From positions 1,860,001 through 1,924,000 of the forward strand of contig NC_064236.1 of NCBI RefSeq assembly GCF_023101765.2: a stretch of 64,000 nt of DNA. The letters are read 5' to 3'. Shown here piece after piece: positions 27,015 to 38,652 of the stretch. The notes under the pieces were generated by a model. The model searched no databases and was not told the DNA's origin. It saw nothing but the letters and a program-made list of their open reading frames with translations. The position numbers and the translations under genes are program-made. Each line of letters opens with the position of its first letter. The first letter of the stretch is position 1. The stretch is from Spodoptera frugiperda. Its lineage: Eukaryota; Arthropoda; Insecta; Lepidoptera; Noctuidae.

Positions 27015-27565
27015 TCATTTATTTTTGTAAGGTTTATTTTCTTTTTTTCTTATTTTACTTTACTTTGCTAAATACAAACCTTCGTAACGAATTTTAGGTC
27101 GGTACGACCATTGGAAGATATAGATAATTTTTTTGTTTTAGTTCCTTAGGGGTATGAATTTACACCTTCATTATTTTTAAAACCGACTCACACTTGGCCA
27201 TTTTCAGATTTTTTCCTTTACCTTGACCCAAAGACCTACCTCCATGCCAAATTTCAAGTCAATACGACCATTGGAAGTGGTCTAGGTTTTTGATGAGTGA
27301 GTCAGTCAGTGAGTGTATAGTAAAAATAGCGATTTTCTGACGTCAATATCTCAAGACCTACAATAGGTACATTAATGAAATTTTGTATTTTAGATAAGTA
27401 AGTAGGTCTCGACAGATACTAGAAATTTCATATGCGCAAGATAAAATAGATTTTGAGTTATAGGTGGGTCGAACTTGGCCCGAAATGGTTCGTGTAATAT
27501 AACCCACGGCCGGTGTGTCGGTTTTTTTGCTCGAACTTGGCGGACACACTGCCGTGTGTCTAGAT
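26669..27565 (+). repeat. Left arm of a giant inverted repeat (about 0.9 kb)
   Basis: This segment recurs as the reverse complement at 31388-32303. It consists of an outer foldback (26669-27014) followed by about 550 bp ending GTGTCTAGAT. Differences between arms are few: single substitutions, and a longer ACTC microsatellite in the right arm. The inner 550 bp resembles a degenerate transposon; it has no coding capacity. Confidence 0.9.
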
Positions 27566-27729
27566 AAGCGTGTTTAAATTTAAGATAGAGCGTAAACATT
27601 AAATTGTTTAAGTTGCCGAATAAAATTCAACAATGCTTGGTACAACATCTTTGAACTAAATAGACTTAGTTAAAATAATGATATTAAGTTAGTTACTGTC
27701 TATTCCTGTCCACGGACAATGTAACAGGT

Positions 27730-27848
27730 TACCGGAGCTCCCGTTAAGCAGGAGAAGAAACGGGGTGTTTTTAGTCAGTAAGAGTCTGACACTCCCTCTC
27801 GCCTCAGCCAAGGCGGGAAAAGTTGTTCGGTGATTTTCCCGCCTCACA
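27730..27848 (+). mobile_element. Family-A SINE-like repeat
   Basis: GTGTTTTTAGTCAGTAAGAG, TGACACTCCCTCTCGCCTC and CCAAGGCGGGAAAAG, ending in GATTTTCCCGCCTC. Confidence 0.7.
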
Positions 27849-28556
27849 ATCAATGTTAATACCTTTATACATACCACGTGAAGTTTGCGATTGCGACACG
27901 GAGGCCTCTGGAGACTAACCCATGATTCAATTGTAATACGGAATATTAATTAGGTATGTTTATTTGCAACGTCGTAAAAAGAACAATTAGAACCGACGTG
28001 TTTAAATCCGAAAGAGAAGTAAATCTTGATTGCGCTTCAATTTTATTTATATGGTCGCCATTTAGCGGTGGAAATGAACTTGAAATAGTAGTTATGCAGC
28101 AAACATTTTATGGCAAATATGGCAATCATTACAGTGTTGAGGTAGGTCTTTCTTTTTTGTATTACAAGTCTCGTGCAACATTAAATTAATCATAATTAAC
28201 GACATTAAATTAATATTATACACACGCAGTGACTCGCGCAAACTAAACAGTAAGATGCGTGTGTAAGCCGTAGATTCTTAATTACCTAATTTAGGTCTCT
28301 AGCAACTGATTTCCCCACACCGTGTAATCTTTACTGCTTTCAATAGTAAGACAACTACTATTACAGGAGAATTTGAAAAAAAGTTGGCAAGCAAGACGTG
28401 TTTTATGATAGCCTCTGTGGGATTGCACTTTCAAATGTATTTCGCATCGCATCCCATAGCATGTACATGTAACCGCTGCATCTGTTGTGTTTTGTATATT
28501 TATGACTACAATTATAGGCAGTTAAATAAAACTGTTATTTTTTAGATCAGTATATT

Positions 28557-28735
28557 TTTTTAAGGGGGGAAATCATATAATGACTTCCCTCGCCTTGGGC
28601 GTGTCTGATTATTGCTGTAAAACCACCCCGTTCCTACTCTTGCTTTTCGAGACGGAGCACCGGTAAACCCACTAGGTAGTCTGCAGCTCTGGATAAGGCT
28701 GGCGGGCAGGATCAGGCAGGCAGATATATAAGTAT
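28557..28735 (-). mobile_element. Family-A SINE-like repeat
   Basis: CTTCCCTCGCCTTGGGCGTG, ACCACCCCGTTCCTACTCTTG and ACCGGTAAACCCACTAGGTAG mark a reverse-oriented copy. Confidence 0.7.
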
Positions 28736-29202
28736 GACTAGATTTATTTTATTACTGTACGAGTTATTATCTGATTGATTGATCTGACATTTTATTTTCA
28801 AACATTGTTTTTAATTTGCCTTCTTGCACTTCAAATGTTATAACACTGGACACAAAATGATAATTTTTAAATGGTGTCAAGAAATGCTTACTGATTTTTT
28901 CTTAATTATACAACAGTATCTCACAATAGTTCTAAATACTCATGTTAATACTATTCAAGATACGCTGTTACGCTAATATTGTGTCGTAATAGACTAACAG
29001 GGCCGCAATCAATAAATTAATTAGGAATCTTCATATAAATTAGTCTCGGAGACGTTTTAGACATATACCACTTGTTGTTTTATTGTTACGTTAGAGAATA
29101 CAATAACATGTTGCATGAATAATACTGTTAGTGTATCGTAATCTTTATATCCCAACGAAAAGTTACATTATAAGTTATTTAATTTGACAAATAAGTCTTT
29201 CT

Positions 29203-29392
29203 TTGGGGAGGAAATCAAAGCGAGAGAAGTAATCCAATGGCTTCTCTCACCTTGGGCGAAGCGATGGGAGTGTCAGACTATTACTTACTAAAAACCACCC
29301 CGATCCTACTCCTGCTTTTCAAACGCTCCGGTAAACCCGCTAGGTAGTCCGCAGCTCCGGATCAGGCATCAGCCGTACTGGGCCCGAGATAA
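29203..29392 (-). mobile_element. Family-A SINE-like repeat
   Basis: CAATGGCTTCTCTCACCTTGG, TACTCCTGCTTTTCAAACGC and CCGCTAGGTAGTCCGCAGC, then ATCAGCCGTACTGGGCCCG, give a nearly complete reverse copy. Confidence 0.7.
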
Positions 29393-31387
29393 CTATGTCT
29401 GGGTCAACGAAAGTCTATCAAAAGCAGTCCCGATAGAAAATGACTAGTTTTAGCGGTTCATCGGCAATAATTAGTTACATATATTTTTAAACGCAAACAA
29501 AAGTATTTATGTTTTTACAGTAAAATGTTTATTTGTCTTTTCTTTAAATACTGGTGTATTAAGATCAAATTGTAACTAGTTAGTAACGAAATATTGTATA
29601 CTTTGGACTAACACTGTAATCAATGAGCTGGCGTATTGACTATTCGTTCAAATTTTGTTGGAAACGCGTCTATGTGAAAACCAAATGGTTTGTTTCGTCA
29701 GCCCCAAGTGTTAGGCGCGTCCCGTGGTGTTGGAGTTCTATGGATCACGGATAAAGCTAATCGGCTTGAACACATAGAAGGGACAAAATCAACAAAGCTT
29801 AGGACATACATAAGCCAGATTTAACGATAACCGTCTCCCAAACAAACTGCAGCCGGAATAAACCGTTCGCGAGTGTTTTGTTACTAAACTTAGGCTCAGG
29901 GAGTTTTCATAACGTAGGTATATATAATGTGGGCCCGCTTCTACAAATATTATCAAAAATTTTCCGGGTAAGGAGTTAATTAAAATTTGGATTCAACTTT
30001 GTTGTCACCTGCCAACCCTTCTCTCATATTTTGGCTGTTGGCTTGTAGTATATCAAAGCGGTTGAATATTTTACACGAAATATTCTAGCCTGCCGATATA
30101 CGAACCAAATTGACTCATGGTAATTTTTCGAAATATTGATTGGCTTAAGGGATTTGACTTACCTACGTAAATTAAACGTGGAAATTGTATATTACTTTAG
30201 GATAACAAAGAGCAGCATAATTTTGGAAATGTTCTGAATTTTGGTTGGTTTAAGGTTTAAGATTAATTTCTTCGACGTTCTTAGCTACTTGAGAAGCGTT
30301 TAATTAGCTCGTCTGACCTTTGTGTCAGATCTCAATAAATGATCTATCTACCTAACAATTTGTCTCGATAACAGCCGTGTAGTCCGATACAATGTGCCTA
30401 GCACCTAGGTCTAGGTTTTATAATTCATATTGCTTGTTTGAAAACACTTCCACGAAACTAAACTGTTTATAGAGTAATGTTTTGTTTGAATACCAATAAT
30501 ACGGAGCAGATTTCGTTATTTTGTTGAAGATTTGAGTTGATTTAGTTCAATTAGATTGATTTGTATTGACCGCAATATAAATATTAGTGAAATGAGTTTT
30601 GAAGCGTCCTATGCAGTTGTTTTGGTGCAATATTATTGACCATTACCGACTCATTGCCTCCGTAGTTCGTAGTTACTCACATTTGGGTAGCGGCCCGTCT
30701 TCTACGTCACGTTTGAGGAAGTCAGATGTTCTAGCTACACACTGTTGACTTACGTCATCAAACAATGTTCAAATAATAAATAGTTATCGTAATTCTTCAA
30801 TTTATTTTTCCATGCAGTTTGACAGCGTTTGCTTACGTTGTGTAACGTGCCCAATTATCTCCTCGTATTGCTAAAACGAACGCGAGTTAAGTCGCGTGTA
30901 AATAGTAGTGTTGGTGGCTCGGTGCTCCTATTATTTCATTTACCTATATAAACATCTATCATCGATAACATTACTTAACATCTTTTATTATGGATTCTAA
31001 CGGCGAATGAGTTAACCTTTTAAGTATTTTCCTCTAGGTACGTTAGTAGCAGTACATTCATAGGTATTTATGTAAACTAGATGTGTAGGTAATTGCTTTT
31101 ATGTAATTATCAATGATTCTGTTATTTATACACGCTGGAGTGAATTACTGCTTTTGTAGAATGTAACTATGCTTTACTAAAACATTGACGTCATGCGCTC
31201 TACAAAAATGTGACGTAGGCGCAAGCGGCTGAATACAGGGGGAGGGGTTACGCTGCTTACGAAGACTCATTGTTCGTAGTACCTGATTATAATGAATGAA
31301 AAGATAAAGTTTAAGGGCTATGTCAGCTATAATATATCCGAACTTACTTTCCTCTATGAAAGATTGACCAGACAGAGATAGACACCT

Positions 31388-32303
31388 ATCTAGACACACG
31401 GCAGTGTGTCCGCCAAGTTCGAGCAAAAAAACCGACACACCGGCCGTGGGTTATATTACACGAACCATTTCGGGCCAAGTTCGACCCTCCTATAACTCAA
31501 AATCTATTTTATCTACGCATATGAAATTTCTAGTATCTGTCGAGATCTACTTACTTATCTAAAATACAAAATTTCATTAATGTACCTATTGTAGGTCTTG
31601 AGATATTGACGTCAGAAAATCGCAATTTTTACTATACACTCACTGACTGACTGACTCACTCACTCACTCACTCACTCATCAAAAACCTAGACCACTTCCA
31701 ATGGTCGTATTGACTTGAAATTTGGCATGGAGGTAGGTCTTTAGGTCAAGATAAAGGAAAAAATCTGAAAATGGCCAAGTGTGAGTCGGTTTTAAAAATA
31801 ATGAAGGTGTAAATTCATACCCCTAAGGAACTAAAACAAAAAAATTATCTATATCTTCCAATGGTCGTACCGACCTAAAATACGTTACGAAGGTTTGTAT
31901 TTAGTCAAAGTAAAGTAAAATAAGAAAAAAATAAAATAAACTTTACAAAAATAAATGAAATCCCACCCAAAACATAAATGTGAAAGGCTGCCAAGTTCGG
32001 TAATATTGGAATGCTTCGCCTATAAAAGAAGTGAGATCTAAATAAGTACCAAGTTCCATACACAGACCTCAGTTAAAAATGATATAACTTGGCAAGTTTT
32101 AATAGAAAATTATATACTTGACTCATTGCGTTTAGTAGGTTTATAACAAAGTGTATGAAAACTTGCCAACTTGTTATATCATTTTTAACTGAGGTCTGTG
32201 TATGGAACTTGGTACTTATTTAGATCTCACTTCTTTTATAGGCGAAGCATTCCAATATTACCGAACTTGGCAGCCTTTCACATTTATGTTTTGGGTGGGA
32301 TTT
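31388..32303 (-). repeat. Right arm of the giant inverted repeat
   Basis: This is the reverse complement of 26669-27565, with the foldback on its outer side (31958-32303). The left and right foldback loops are also inverted relative to each other, so the whole arm was duplicated or inserted as one unit in opposite orientation. The spacer, 27566-31387, is 3.8 kb. Confidence 0.9.
31958..32303. mobile_element. Foldback element, copy 2
   Basis: It has the same structure as the copy at 26669-27014, with nearly identical arms, and the loop is reverse complemented. Confidence 0.85.
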
Positions 32304-33376
32304 ATTTTTACAAAATATAGTTTACCTAGGTAGGTACCTAATTTGGTTATTTGGGTGGAAAATTCAAATAACTAACTAGGTATTTGAACCACCTAGATTT
32401 CCAATTCCCCTAGAGCAAACTTAGTAAGATATACCAAGTTTGAGAGCATCTAAGCATTTTGTTGGTCATCAATCATTTTTTCAAGTAGGTCAAGTAGATA
32501 GGTATTACTGAAACGGCATGTTTGCTGAACACAAACTTCTTTATGAATAAGTTGTAACATTTTAGTTCTTTTACATTGGTTTTCGTAAAATTAGGTATGC
32601 TTTTTTTTCTGATTCTGACAACAGAACCTAATTATTGGAATTTCTGAATTTTTATATGAATATGAATGTAACTATCAATTTAATATTAGTATTTTCAAAA
32701 ATGTGATTACAGGTGGTAGTTAGAGGATATATTTTATGGTAAATAGAAGAACCAATGTCACAACAATTAGTCAGCGCATTAGGTTCTTAAAATACATTTT
32801 CTAATAAACTTGTTCATTCAGAACTATGTTTAGAATTGATTTATAGTGTCAAATACTGAAACTGGGCCAAATAATTATTACCAGATTATTGTTAGCCCAT
32901 TATTTTAATGCTACCTTGTGGTAAGGCAGACATTATTATGACTTTATGTGTCCTGGCAACCTCAGAGACAGCGAAGGCCTTTTAACATTGGACTCAATTC
33001 CATTTTCAAATGTCATGAGTATTAGTTTTAATTATCTGTGCTTGTTTTCAAGGAAGTTTGTTGATTTCCTTCAGGCCAGTAATAACTAAAATTGTTTTTA
33101 AACAGAATAATGGTGTTTTGTTTTGAATTGTAAAATTTAAAATATGTTTTTATGAAAATACATAGAAACATACATGGTTAATTATGCTAACAGTGGTTTA
33201 AATGTTTGTTTCTGGTATCTATTGGGTTTATTCAGTGGTTTTTAACATACTTAAGAGCAATATTGGCAAGTTTTATTTTTGTTTTAAGCCAATAAAGAAA
33301 TTGTTGTACATTTGTAGAGAACTTCTTCTTTGATTTTAAAAGAACTCTTTCTTCTGGTTAGAAATTGTAAGAATGG

Positions 33377-33410
33377 AAATTTTGTCGTGTATAAATACAC
33401 GACAAAATTT
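33377..33410. repeat. Perfect 15-bp hairpin, 4-base loop
   Basis: AAATTTTGTCGTGTA, loop TAAA, TACACGACAAAATTT. Confidence 0.85.
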
Positions 33411-34489
33411 AAATAAAAAGATATCATCAGAATTTTATGGAAAGAATATTGTTTTTAGTCTTTTGGCTCTAGTGTATAGGCTTTTGTTAAAACATAATTC
33501 CACTGTTTTCTTAAATTTTACATAATGAACAGAGAAAAAGTAACAGTTACCTACAATATTCATATTTATTTGAAAAATTTAGCCAATGTGTAATTTTAAG
33601 CCCGGGCTTAATCGTGGCAAATGTCAACTTTACAATAGCAAATGAAACAAGCATTAATACTAGGTACAATAAAAAAGCCAAAATCGCATTTAATTTGCAA
33701 AACAAAAACAATTTCTAATAGCATACTTAGGTATACCTAATAGTACAGCGTGCATAGTTCAACAATTAGCGGTGACTAAACTTAAAGAGAAACTACACTT
33801 TCACAACACATATAAAGCATAGACAACATATTTTAAAATAAACATTACAGAACACTATTGGTACAACCAGCCAAGTAATGTGATTTCTAATAAAAAGTGC
33901 ATATAAACATAAAATATTAGCCAAGAAAAAAATACACATGTTTAATTAGCATACTACGGCGTTACGACGGTATACATCACAACACACACTAATTAATACA
34001 GACAAGCGTGTTGATGTATAGTGATGCACGACACTAATTCACAATATGAAATAAACAATAATATGAATGAACAATGCCTCTCTAGTGCTACCAAAGCAAT
34101 GTTTAACTACAGTTAAAGCCAATATAATAATTTTACCAGCGTATCTTGGTCGCCCAACTCTCTGTAGTACGATTCACTGCTGCCTCTTCTGCTACCGACA
34201 CACATTGCACGCCTTAGCAGCCCAGACAACACTGAGCATAAACCACATCTTTGCATATTTCGGTCTATATTGAAAGTTCTAAAAGACTATTAGGTTTAAA
34301 GTCTCACAGACGAAAACGCCGAGATCGTAACGACGACGAGAGATTTATCTTACATAAACAACTCCAAAAAGTTGAAATCATTGTAACATTTTGCAAAATT
34401 ATAAATAATAGCAAGGATATTTTCGACTGATATTAACGAGACTCAGTCTGTCTCACATTTATTTCGTTTATAGGTGGAATTTGTGGTAT

Positions 34490-34752
34490 TTGCGGTAGGA
34501 TACGCGATCGCGATAACAGTTGATTACGGTGTTAGCGCACGACTACTAAGTCGGACGGCGCGCGGCCAGCCGCCGAGCGAAGTGCTGACAACTTAACGAA
34601 CAGACACCGAATGAAGTCTAAACCAACAGACTGAACAGACCAACTGTTCCTCGCTCACTCTCATTCGCTCTGGTTTGTCAGTTGCGCAGTGCAGAACCAG
34701 CATAGCCAGAGCTTTGGACTAGTGAGGTATAATGGATCTGCGCAGTGTAGAA
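34490..34752. promoter_or_regulatory. CpG-rich block, candidate promoter or 5' exon
   Basis: This is the most CpG-rich noncoding block in the left half of the window. It contains the palindrome CGCGATCGCG at 34503-34512, a CGGCGCGCGGCCAGCCGCC-like core near 34555-34575, initiator-like TCAGT on both strands, and a direct repeat TGCGCAGTGCAGAA / TGCGCAGTGTAGAA at about 34684 and 34738. It would suit a promoter. The direction is uncertain; a minus-strand gene with the exon at 22.46 kb is one possibility. Confidence 0.4.
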
Positions 34753-34863
34753 GAACGAGATAGTCCGATAAACGCGATGTTCCCAACTATTATTGCATAC
34801 GTTGATTGGTCTATGAAACTTGCCGGTAGCTACTACTCAGTACTCACAGACTATACATTTTAA
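34732..34863 (+). CDS. Small open reading frame (43 aa) beside the CpG-rich block
   Basis: ATG at 34732 runs to TAA at 34861-34863 and encodes 43 residues beginning MDLRSVEERDSPINAMF. It sits just downstream of an initiator-like GTCAGTTGCGCAG on the plus strand. It is short enough to be chance, and an alternative reading is that GAG|GTATAA just before the ATG is a donor. No family is recognised. Confidence 0.2.
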   Translation: MDLRSVEERDSPINAMFPTIIAYVDWSMKLAGSYYSVLTDYTF

Positions 34864-35372
34864 AGCTAGTACTATAAAGTTACTACCTATCAATACGTAA
34901 TATTAAGATAGTTCTGTTTCTGATGCAGTTCTACCGAATTTATTTACAACGGGGCTGAATTTTTTTTTTAGTTTTGGGCCCTACTAAATAAATTATATTC
35001 TATCTCTCATTAAATTGATTCAAATGGAACTAAATATTGATTAAGTAAACAAATTAAGATTTTTTAAAGTTTTTTTTTAATGTTTCGGTAATAATAAAAA
35101 TAAAATGAACTAGGTAAATAACAAAACGAAACTTGTAAAACGTACTACTAAAAATATGTCAATGATTGCTGAACGAAATTATTTTGACATTGACAGTCGT
35201 AAGTACATGGCCTTGACAAGTAATTCTCACGTTCAGAAATTAATTCCAAAAAATACTACAAAACCACAAACTCAAAACATAAAAGTGTAATTGCAAGTGG
35301 TGTTTTTAAACCAAGATTTTGAGTTCTGATGCTCCTGGCTCGACAATTACAAGCTTATAATTTGAAATTTTA

Positions 35373-35575
35373 CCTGAAAGGTTTCCTCAAGATCGTTATG
35401 ATTGTATTTCTTCACCTTATGTTAGTCAGTGGTGTTTAAAATAATCCCAGAGAGTTCACGTAACTCGGAAATGGTGCAATTTGTACTTGCCAGGATTCGA
35501 ATGCGCTATTTCATGTGCAAGGTGTGGGTGAGAGCTCCTTAACCTCCGCGTCACCACGCGTTTTGAATACCGTAA
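35373..35575 (-). mobile_element. tRNA-derived SINE fragment (family C related), reverse orientation
   Basis: On the minus strand it reads GTGGTGACGCGGAGGTTAAGG (A-box region), then GCGCATTCGAATCCTGG (B box), and then the body including the CACTGACTAACATAAGGTG segment. The 3' tail is missing. Confidence 0.65.
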
Positions 35576-35849
35576 GTATTAACGACTAGATATTTACATG
35601 ACGACTTTACCTTTATTATTTTGAGTTATTATAAAAGGATACCTTTTTCTTTTAGGGTTATTTACCTTGTTATCTAGATATTCTTAATTGACATCTACAA
35701 TATAAAGAAAAAATTAATAACATTCAATACATAAATGACTGTAATAATTATACTGTAATATAAATGAATTTTAAAAATGAAATTGATTTTTTTCCTATAA
35801 TATTTTCTTATTCACTTTCTTTTATGAATTCACTTGAACTATTGCTTAG

Positions 35850-35912
35850 TAGCCTTTGTTCAACAGCGGAGGTTTACCGGCTGATGATTATGATGATAAT
35901 GATGATGATTAT
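35850..35912 (+). mobile_element. Family-C tail fragment
   Basis: GCCTTTGTTCAACAGCGGAGG followed by GGCTGATGATTATGATGATAATGATGATG is a diverged tail of the same kind. Confidence 0.45.
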
Positions 35913-36121
35913 AGCTTAGTAGGTTAAAAGTTACTTTCAATGACGATTGAATTACCGCCGGTAATACGCAAAAGTATTACGACGTCTTAGGTTGCGATCG
36001 TATAAAAAAATATAGAAAAGTATCATTTTTGGCATTTTTATAATTAATAGTAATGTATTTGTCTAATTGGCTTGTAATTCGTAAATGTAATTAGCTGTTA
36101 ATTATTATAATTATAATAATT

Positions 36122-36213
36122 AAACATAATTGAGTGTAACAGTCGGGACCCATTAAATAAACTAGACTAAAATCATTCAATATGGGTCCCGATTGTTACA
36201 CTCAATTATGTTT
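36122..36213. repeat. Short inverted-repeat element with 31-bp arms
   Basis: The arms AAACATAATTGAGTGTAACA + GTCGGGACCCA (36122-36152) and their inverse (36183-36213) differ at one base. The loop is 30 bp. It resembles a minimal MITE. Confidence 0.7.
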
Positions 36214-36504
36214 CGCATAAGATTATTATTTTTTGTGTATTGATTATGAAATTATTTAATTTTGTGGTAATAGCATTGCTATCTACACTTTTAGACTTGT
36301 TTTTACTTTTCAGTTTTTATTTAAAGTGTTTTTTATGCAGTCGGGTTTTTTAATTTTTTAAATTTATTTATTTTTTTTATAATGTCAACACAGTTGGATC
36401 AAAAACGTTCCGTCCCAAATTAAATACAATTTTGAGCAACATGATTATAATGTGGATTTTGTATGGAAATAAGTGTTTGTAAGTACTTATTATCTACTAT
36501 AGTT

Positions 36505-36690
36505 CGCTTTTTAGACAGGCAAACGAGCAAAAGCATCACCTGATGGTAAGCAATCGGCACTGCCCATGGACACCCACAATACCAGAGGAGTTACAAGTGC
36601 GTTGCCGCCATGTTGGGGGTTAATGAATTTGAGGATTGGGGATCGAGGTGCTTGGGGGATTGTTCTTAAAACCACAAAAAAACCATCATA
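36505..36690 (+). mobile_element. Family-B SINE-like repeat, copy 1
   Basis: The core is CACCTGATGGTAAGCAATCG, GCACTGCCCATGGACACCC and ATACCAGAGGAGTTACAAGTG. Most of the 3' half has been lost. Confidence 0.65.
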
Positions 36691-37157
36691 GCGCCTACCA
36701 AATAATATAGGTAATAAATAGGTCATATGTTTTTGTACTTTTGTCATGTTTTTTTTGGGTTAATTGTATACCGTTATGAATGATACCTAATTGTTCTTTT
36801 TCAAACGTATTACATATTAGGTACTTATATATTTTTGTCGTGATTGTACCTAAAAACATAATTGTTACACCTCTATTTAAGAAAATTCATTTTGGTCCGC
36901 AGCACAATATCTTTGTTAGACACGTATCAGGAGATAGGTATTTTACCATGATTATATTGAAACAAAAAGTACTAAGTAGGTAATAACTCAATAAACCTAG
37001 GATAGGATGACTAAGTACATCTTATAGTAATTAATATAAGTACCTATTCATTAGGCAGTCATAGGAATTCTTGGATATAATAACCACCTTTACATGTATT
37101 GTATCTACCTACTTTAGTAAACCTAATGTAAAATAATAATGGTTTGTCTCACTTCCA

Positions 37158-37450
37158 CGGTTTTTTTTTTATGAGACATGCCGTAATCGAGCAGACGTAT
37201 TACCTGATGGTAAGCAATCACCGCTGCCCATGGACGCCTGAGATACCAGAGGCGTTAGAAATGTGTTGCCGGCTTTTTGGGTGCTAGGAATTTAAGGATT
37301 GTTGTTCGGGAATGGGGATAGGGAAGATTAGGAATTGGGCCAAAAGTCCGGTAACCTCACTCACACAACGAAACACAACGCAAGCGTTGTTTCACGTCGG
37401 TTTTCTGTGAGGCCGTGGTATTACTCCGGTCGAGCCGGGAAAATCTGTAA
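37158..37450 (+). mobile_element. Family-B SINE-like repeat, long copy
   Basis: It has the same core as 36505-36690, plus the 3' half with CCTCACTCACACAACGAAACAC, GCAAGCGTTGTTTCACGTCGG and GGTATTACTCCGGTCGAGCC. The open frame crossing it (37335-37607) is partly repeat-derived. Confidence 0.7.
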
Positions 37451-37640
37451 CGTGTGTTGTAGATTTTCTACTGGTAACTATTCCGACATTGTTGCAGGTT
37501 CGGGATTTAGTAGGAAGTGTAATCTACGAGTGAAAGCTTTGTCTGGTATAAATCAGTGGATGGAATCCATCAGCTTACGTCGAGCAGCTATTAAGGTACC
37601 TGAGTAACGAAATTCCGAGTGTAGGTAAGTGGTCATTATT

Positions 37641-37950
37641 GTGCTTTTCCACCTATGTGCTATGTTGCGTTGCTGTGGATGCATTATTCTATCACCAATC
37701 ATATTCATTTGTATACATAGCTTACCACTGGTGGAAACGTACTCAGCACAATGATTTATATTTGACTTTCCAAATAAAAAAAATGCAATGCGTGTTATGG
37801 GTGCGTGCTAGATGTGTACCGAGGAAGGTTTCCCTACTCGAGCTGCGCATCTTCCTCGCACAGCTTAGTATCAGTGGAAACGGTCACTTAGTTTCACAGC
37901 TTAGCTATTGCATGTTCATGGCCTAGCTACATAGCGCATCTCTGGTGGTG
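37641..37950 (+). mobile_element. Family-G nonautonomous element, copy 1
   Basis: It starts GTGCTTTTCCACC and ends GCATCTCTGGTGG. Internal marks are CCAATCATATTCATTTG, GCGCATCTTCCTCGCACAGC and GTTTCACAGCTTAGCTATT. Two further copies are in the window. Confidence 0.65.
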
Positions 37951-38605
37951 GTCTGTGTCAGTCTACTACTGTACTATGATATGTCTGTATAAAATCCATT
38001 AAGTACTTACAGATGAATTACTTACAAGGTAATTAATACTTATTTCATACGTACTTATGAGGTACAACGGTGGTCACATGCGTCTGATCACCACTGAGTC
38101 ATTATTTTCTTGTACCTAATGATTACATGAGTTGTGTCACTGAGCTGCGGCGTTATCGCTTCTCTATTAGTTTATGAGGATGGTTTAATGTTTTTAATGG
38201 GTTCAAGCAAAAAAATTTAAAACGAGTAGGTACTCATTAAATTGAAATTATAGTGAGGTGTGACATAATCCGATAAATTAGGCGAATGCAATATTGTCCC
38301 AGTTATGTCTAAGTGTGCTTTAAGTCTAAGTATGTCTAAGTGTGCACTAAGTTTGCTTTACGTAGGTATTATTTTACAAAGCAGATCAGTAATCGTGAGT
38401 TGAATGACCTATTAAATGGTTCTTATTCAAGTACTCATTAATTGGTAAGTAGGTAGGTACAGTAGTGATTCGATGCCTAAAATACAAAAAAGAATTTAAG
38501 AACCCACTTAGGTATTTTTATAGTCTTTGAATATTGACATTAGTAAAACAAATTGAAAAACAATAAAACTGAATAAAATCGATTCTATAAAATGTGTTAA
38601 CAAAA

Positions 38606-38646
38606 TATAAAAATACCTATATACGAGAAACTCTCTTACACTCAGA
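38606..38646 (+). promoter_or_regulatory. TATA box and initiator-like sequence of the 161-aa secreted protein gene
   Basis: TATAAAAA begins at 38606 and an ACTCAGAG initiator-like sequence lies at 38640-38647, 34-38 bases downstream and just before ATG 38653. A second TATAAAA begins at 38586. This would give a very short 5' UTR of about 10-15 nt. Confidence 0.5.
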
Positions 38647-38652
38647 GCGAAC

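Larger units (their letters stand above)
27566..31387. other. Spacer of the giant inverted repeat
   Basis: This spacer holds three family-A SINE-like copies (27730, 28557, 29203) in AT-rich sequence. I see no coding exon in it. The short open frame at 27956-28189 is AT-rich and probably chance. Confidence 0.6.
22513..34489. other. Region between the 52-bp exon and the CpG-rich block
   Basis: It is dominated by the giant inverted repeat and its spacer. A GC-richer patch at 23010-23240 has overlapping open frames but no clear splice or start signal. 32304-34480 is AT-rich with nothing I can name. Confidence 0.5.
34864..38585. other. Repeat-rich interval before the 161-aa gene
   Basis: It holds SINE fragments, two family-B copies, the 36122 inverted repeat and family-G copy 1. 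Between the last two repeats, 37498-37624 has exon-like borders (TTGTTGCAG before, GTAG|GTAAGT after) but stops in every frame. Confidence 0.5.

Noticed and set aside
31145..31438. 97-codon minus-strand frame
   Set aside because: It crosses the boundary of the inverted-repeat arm, so it mixes repeat and spacer sequence.
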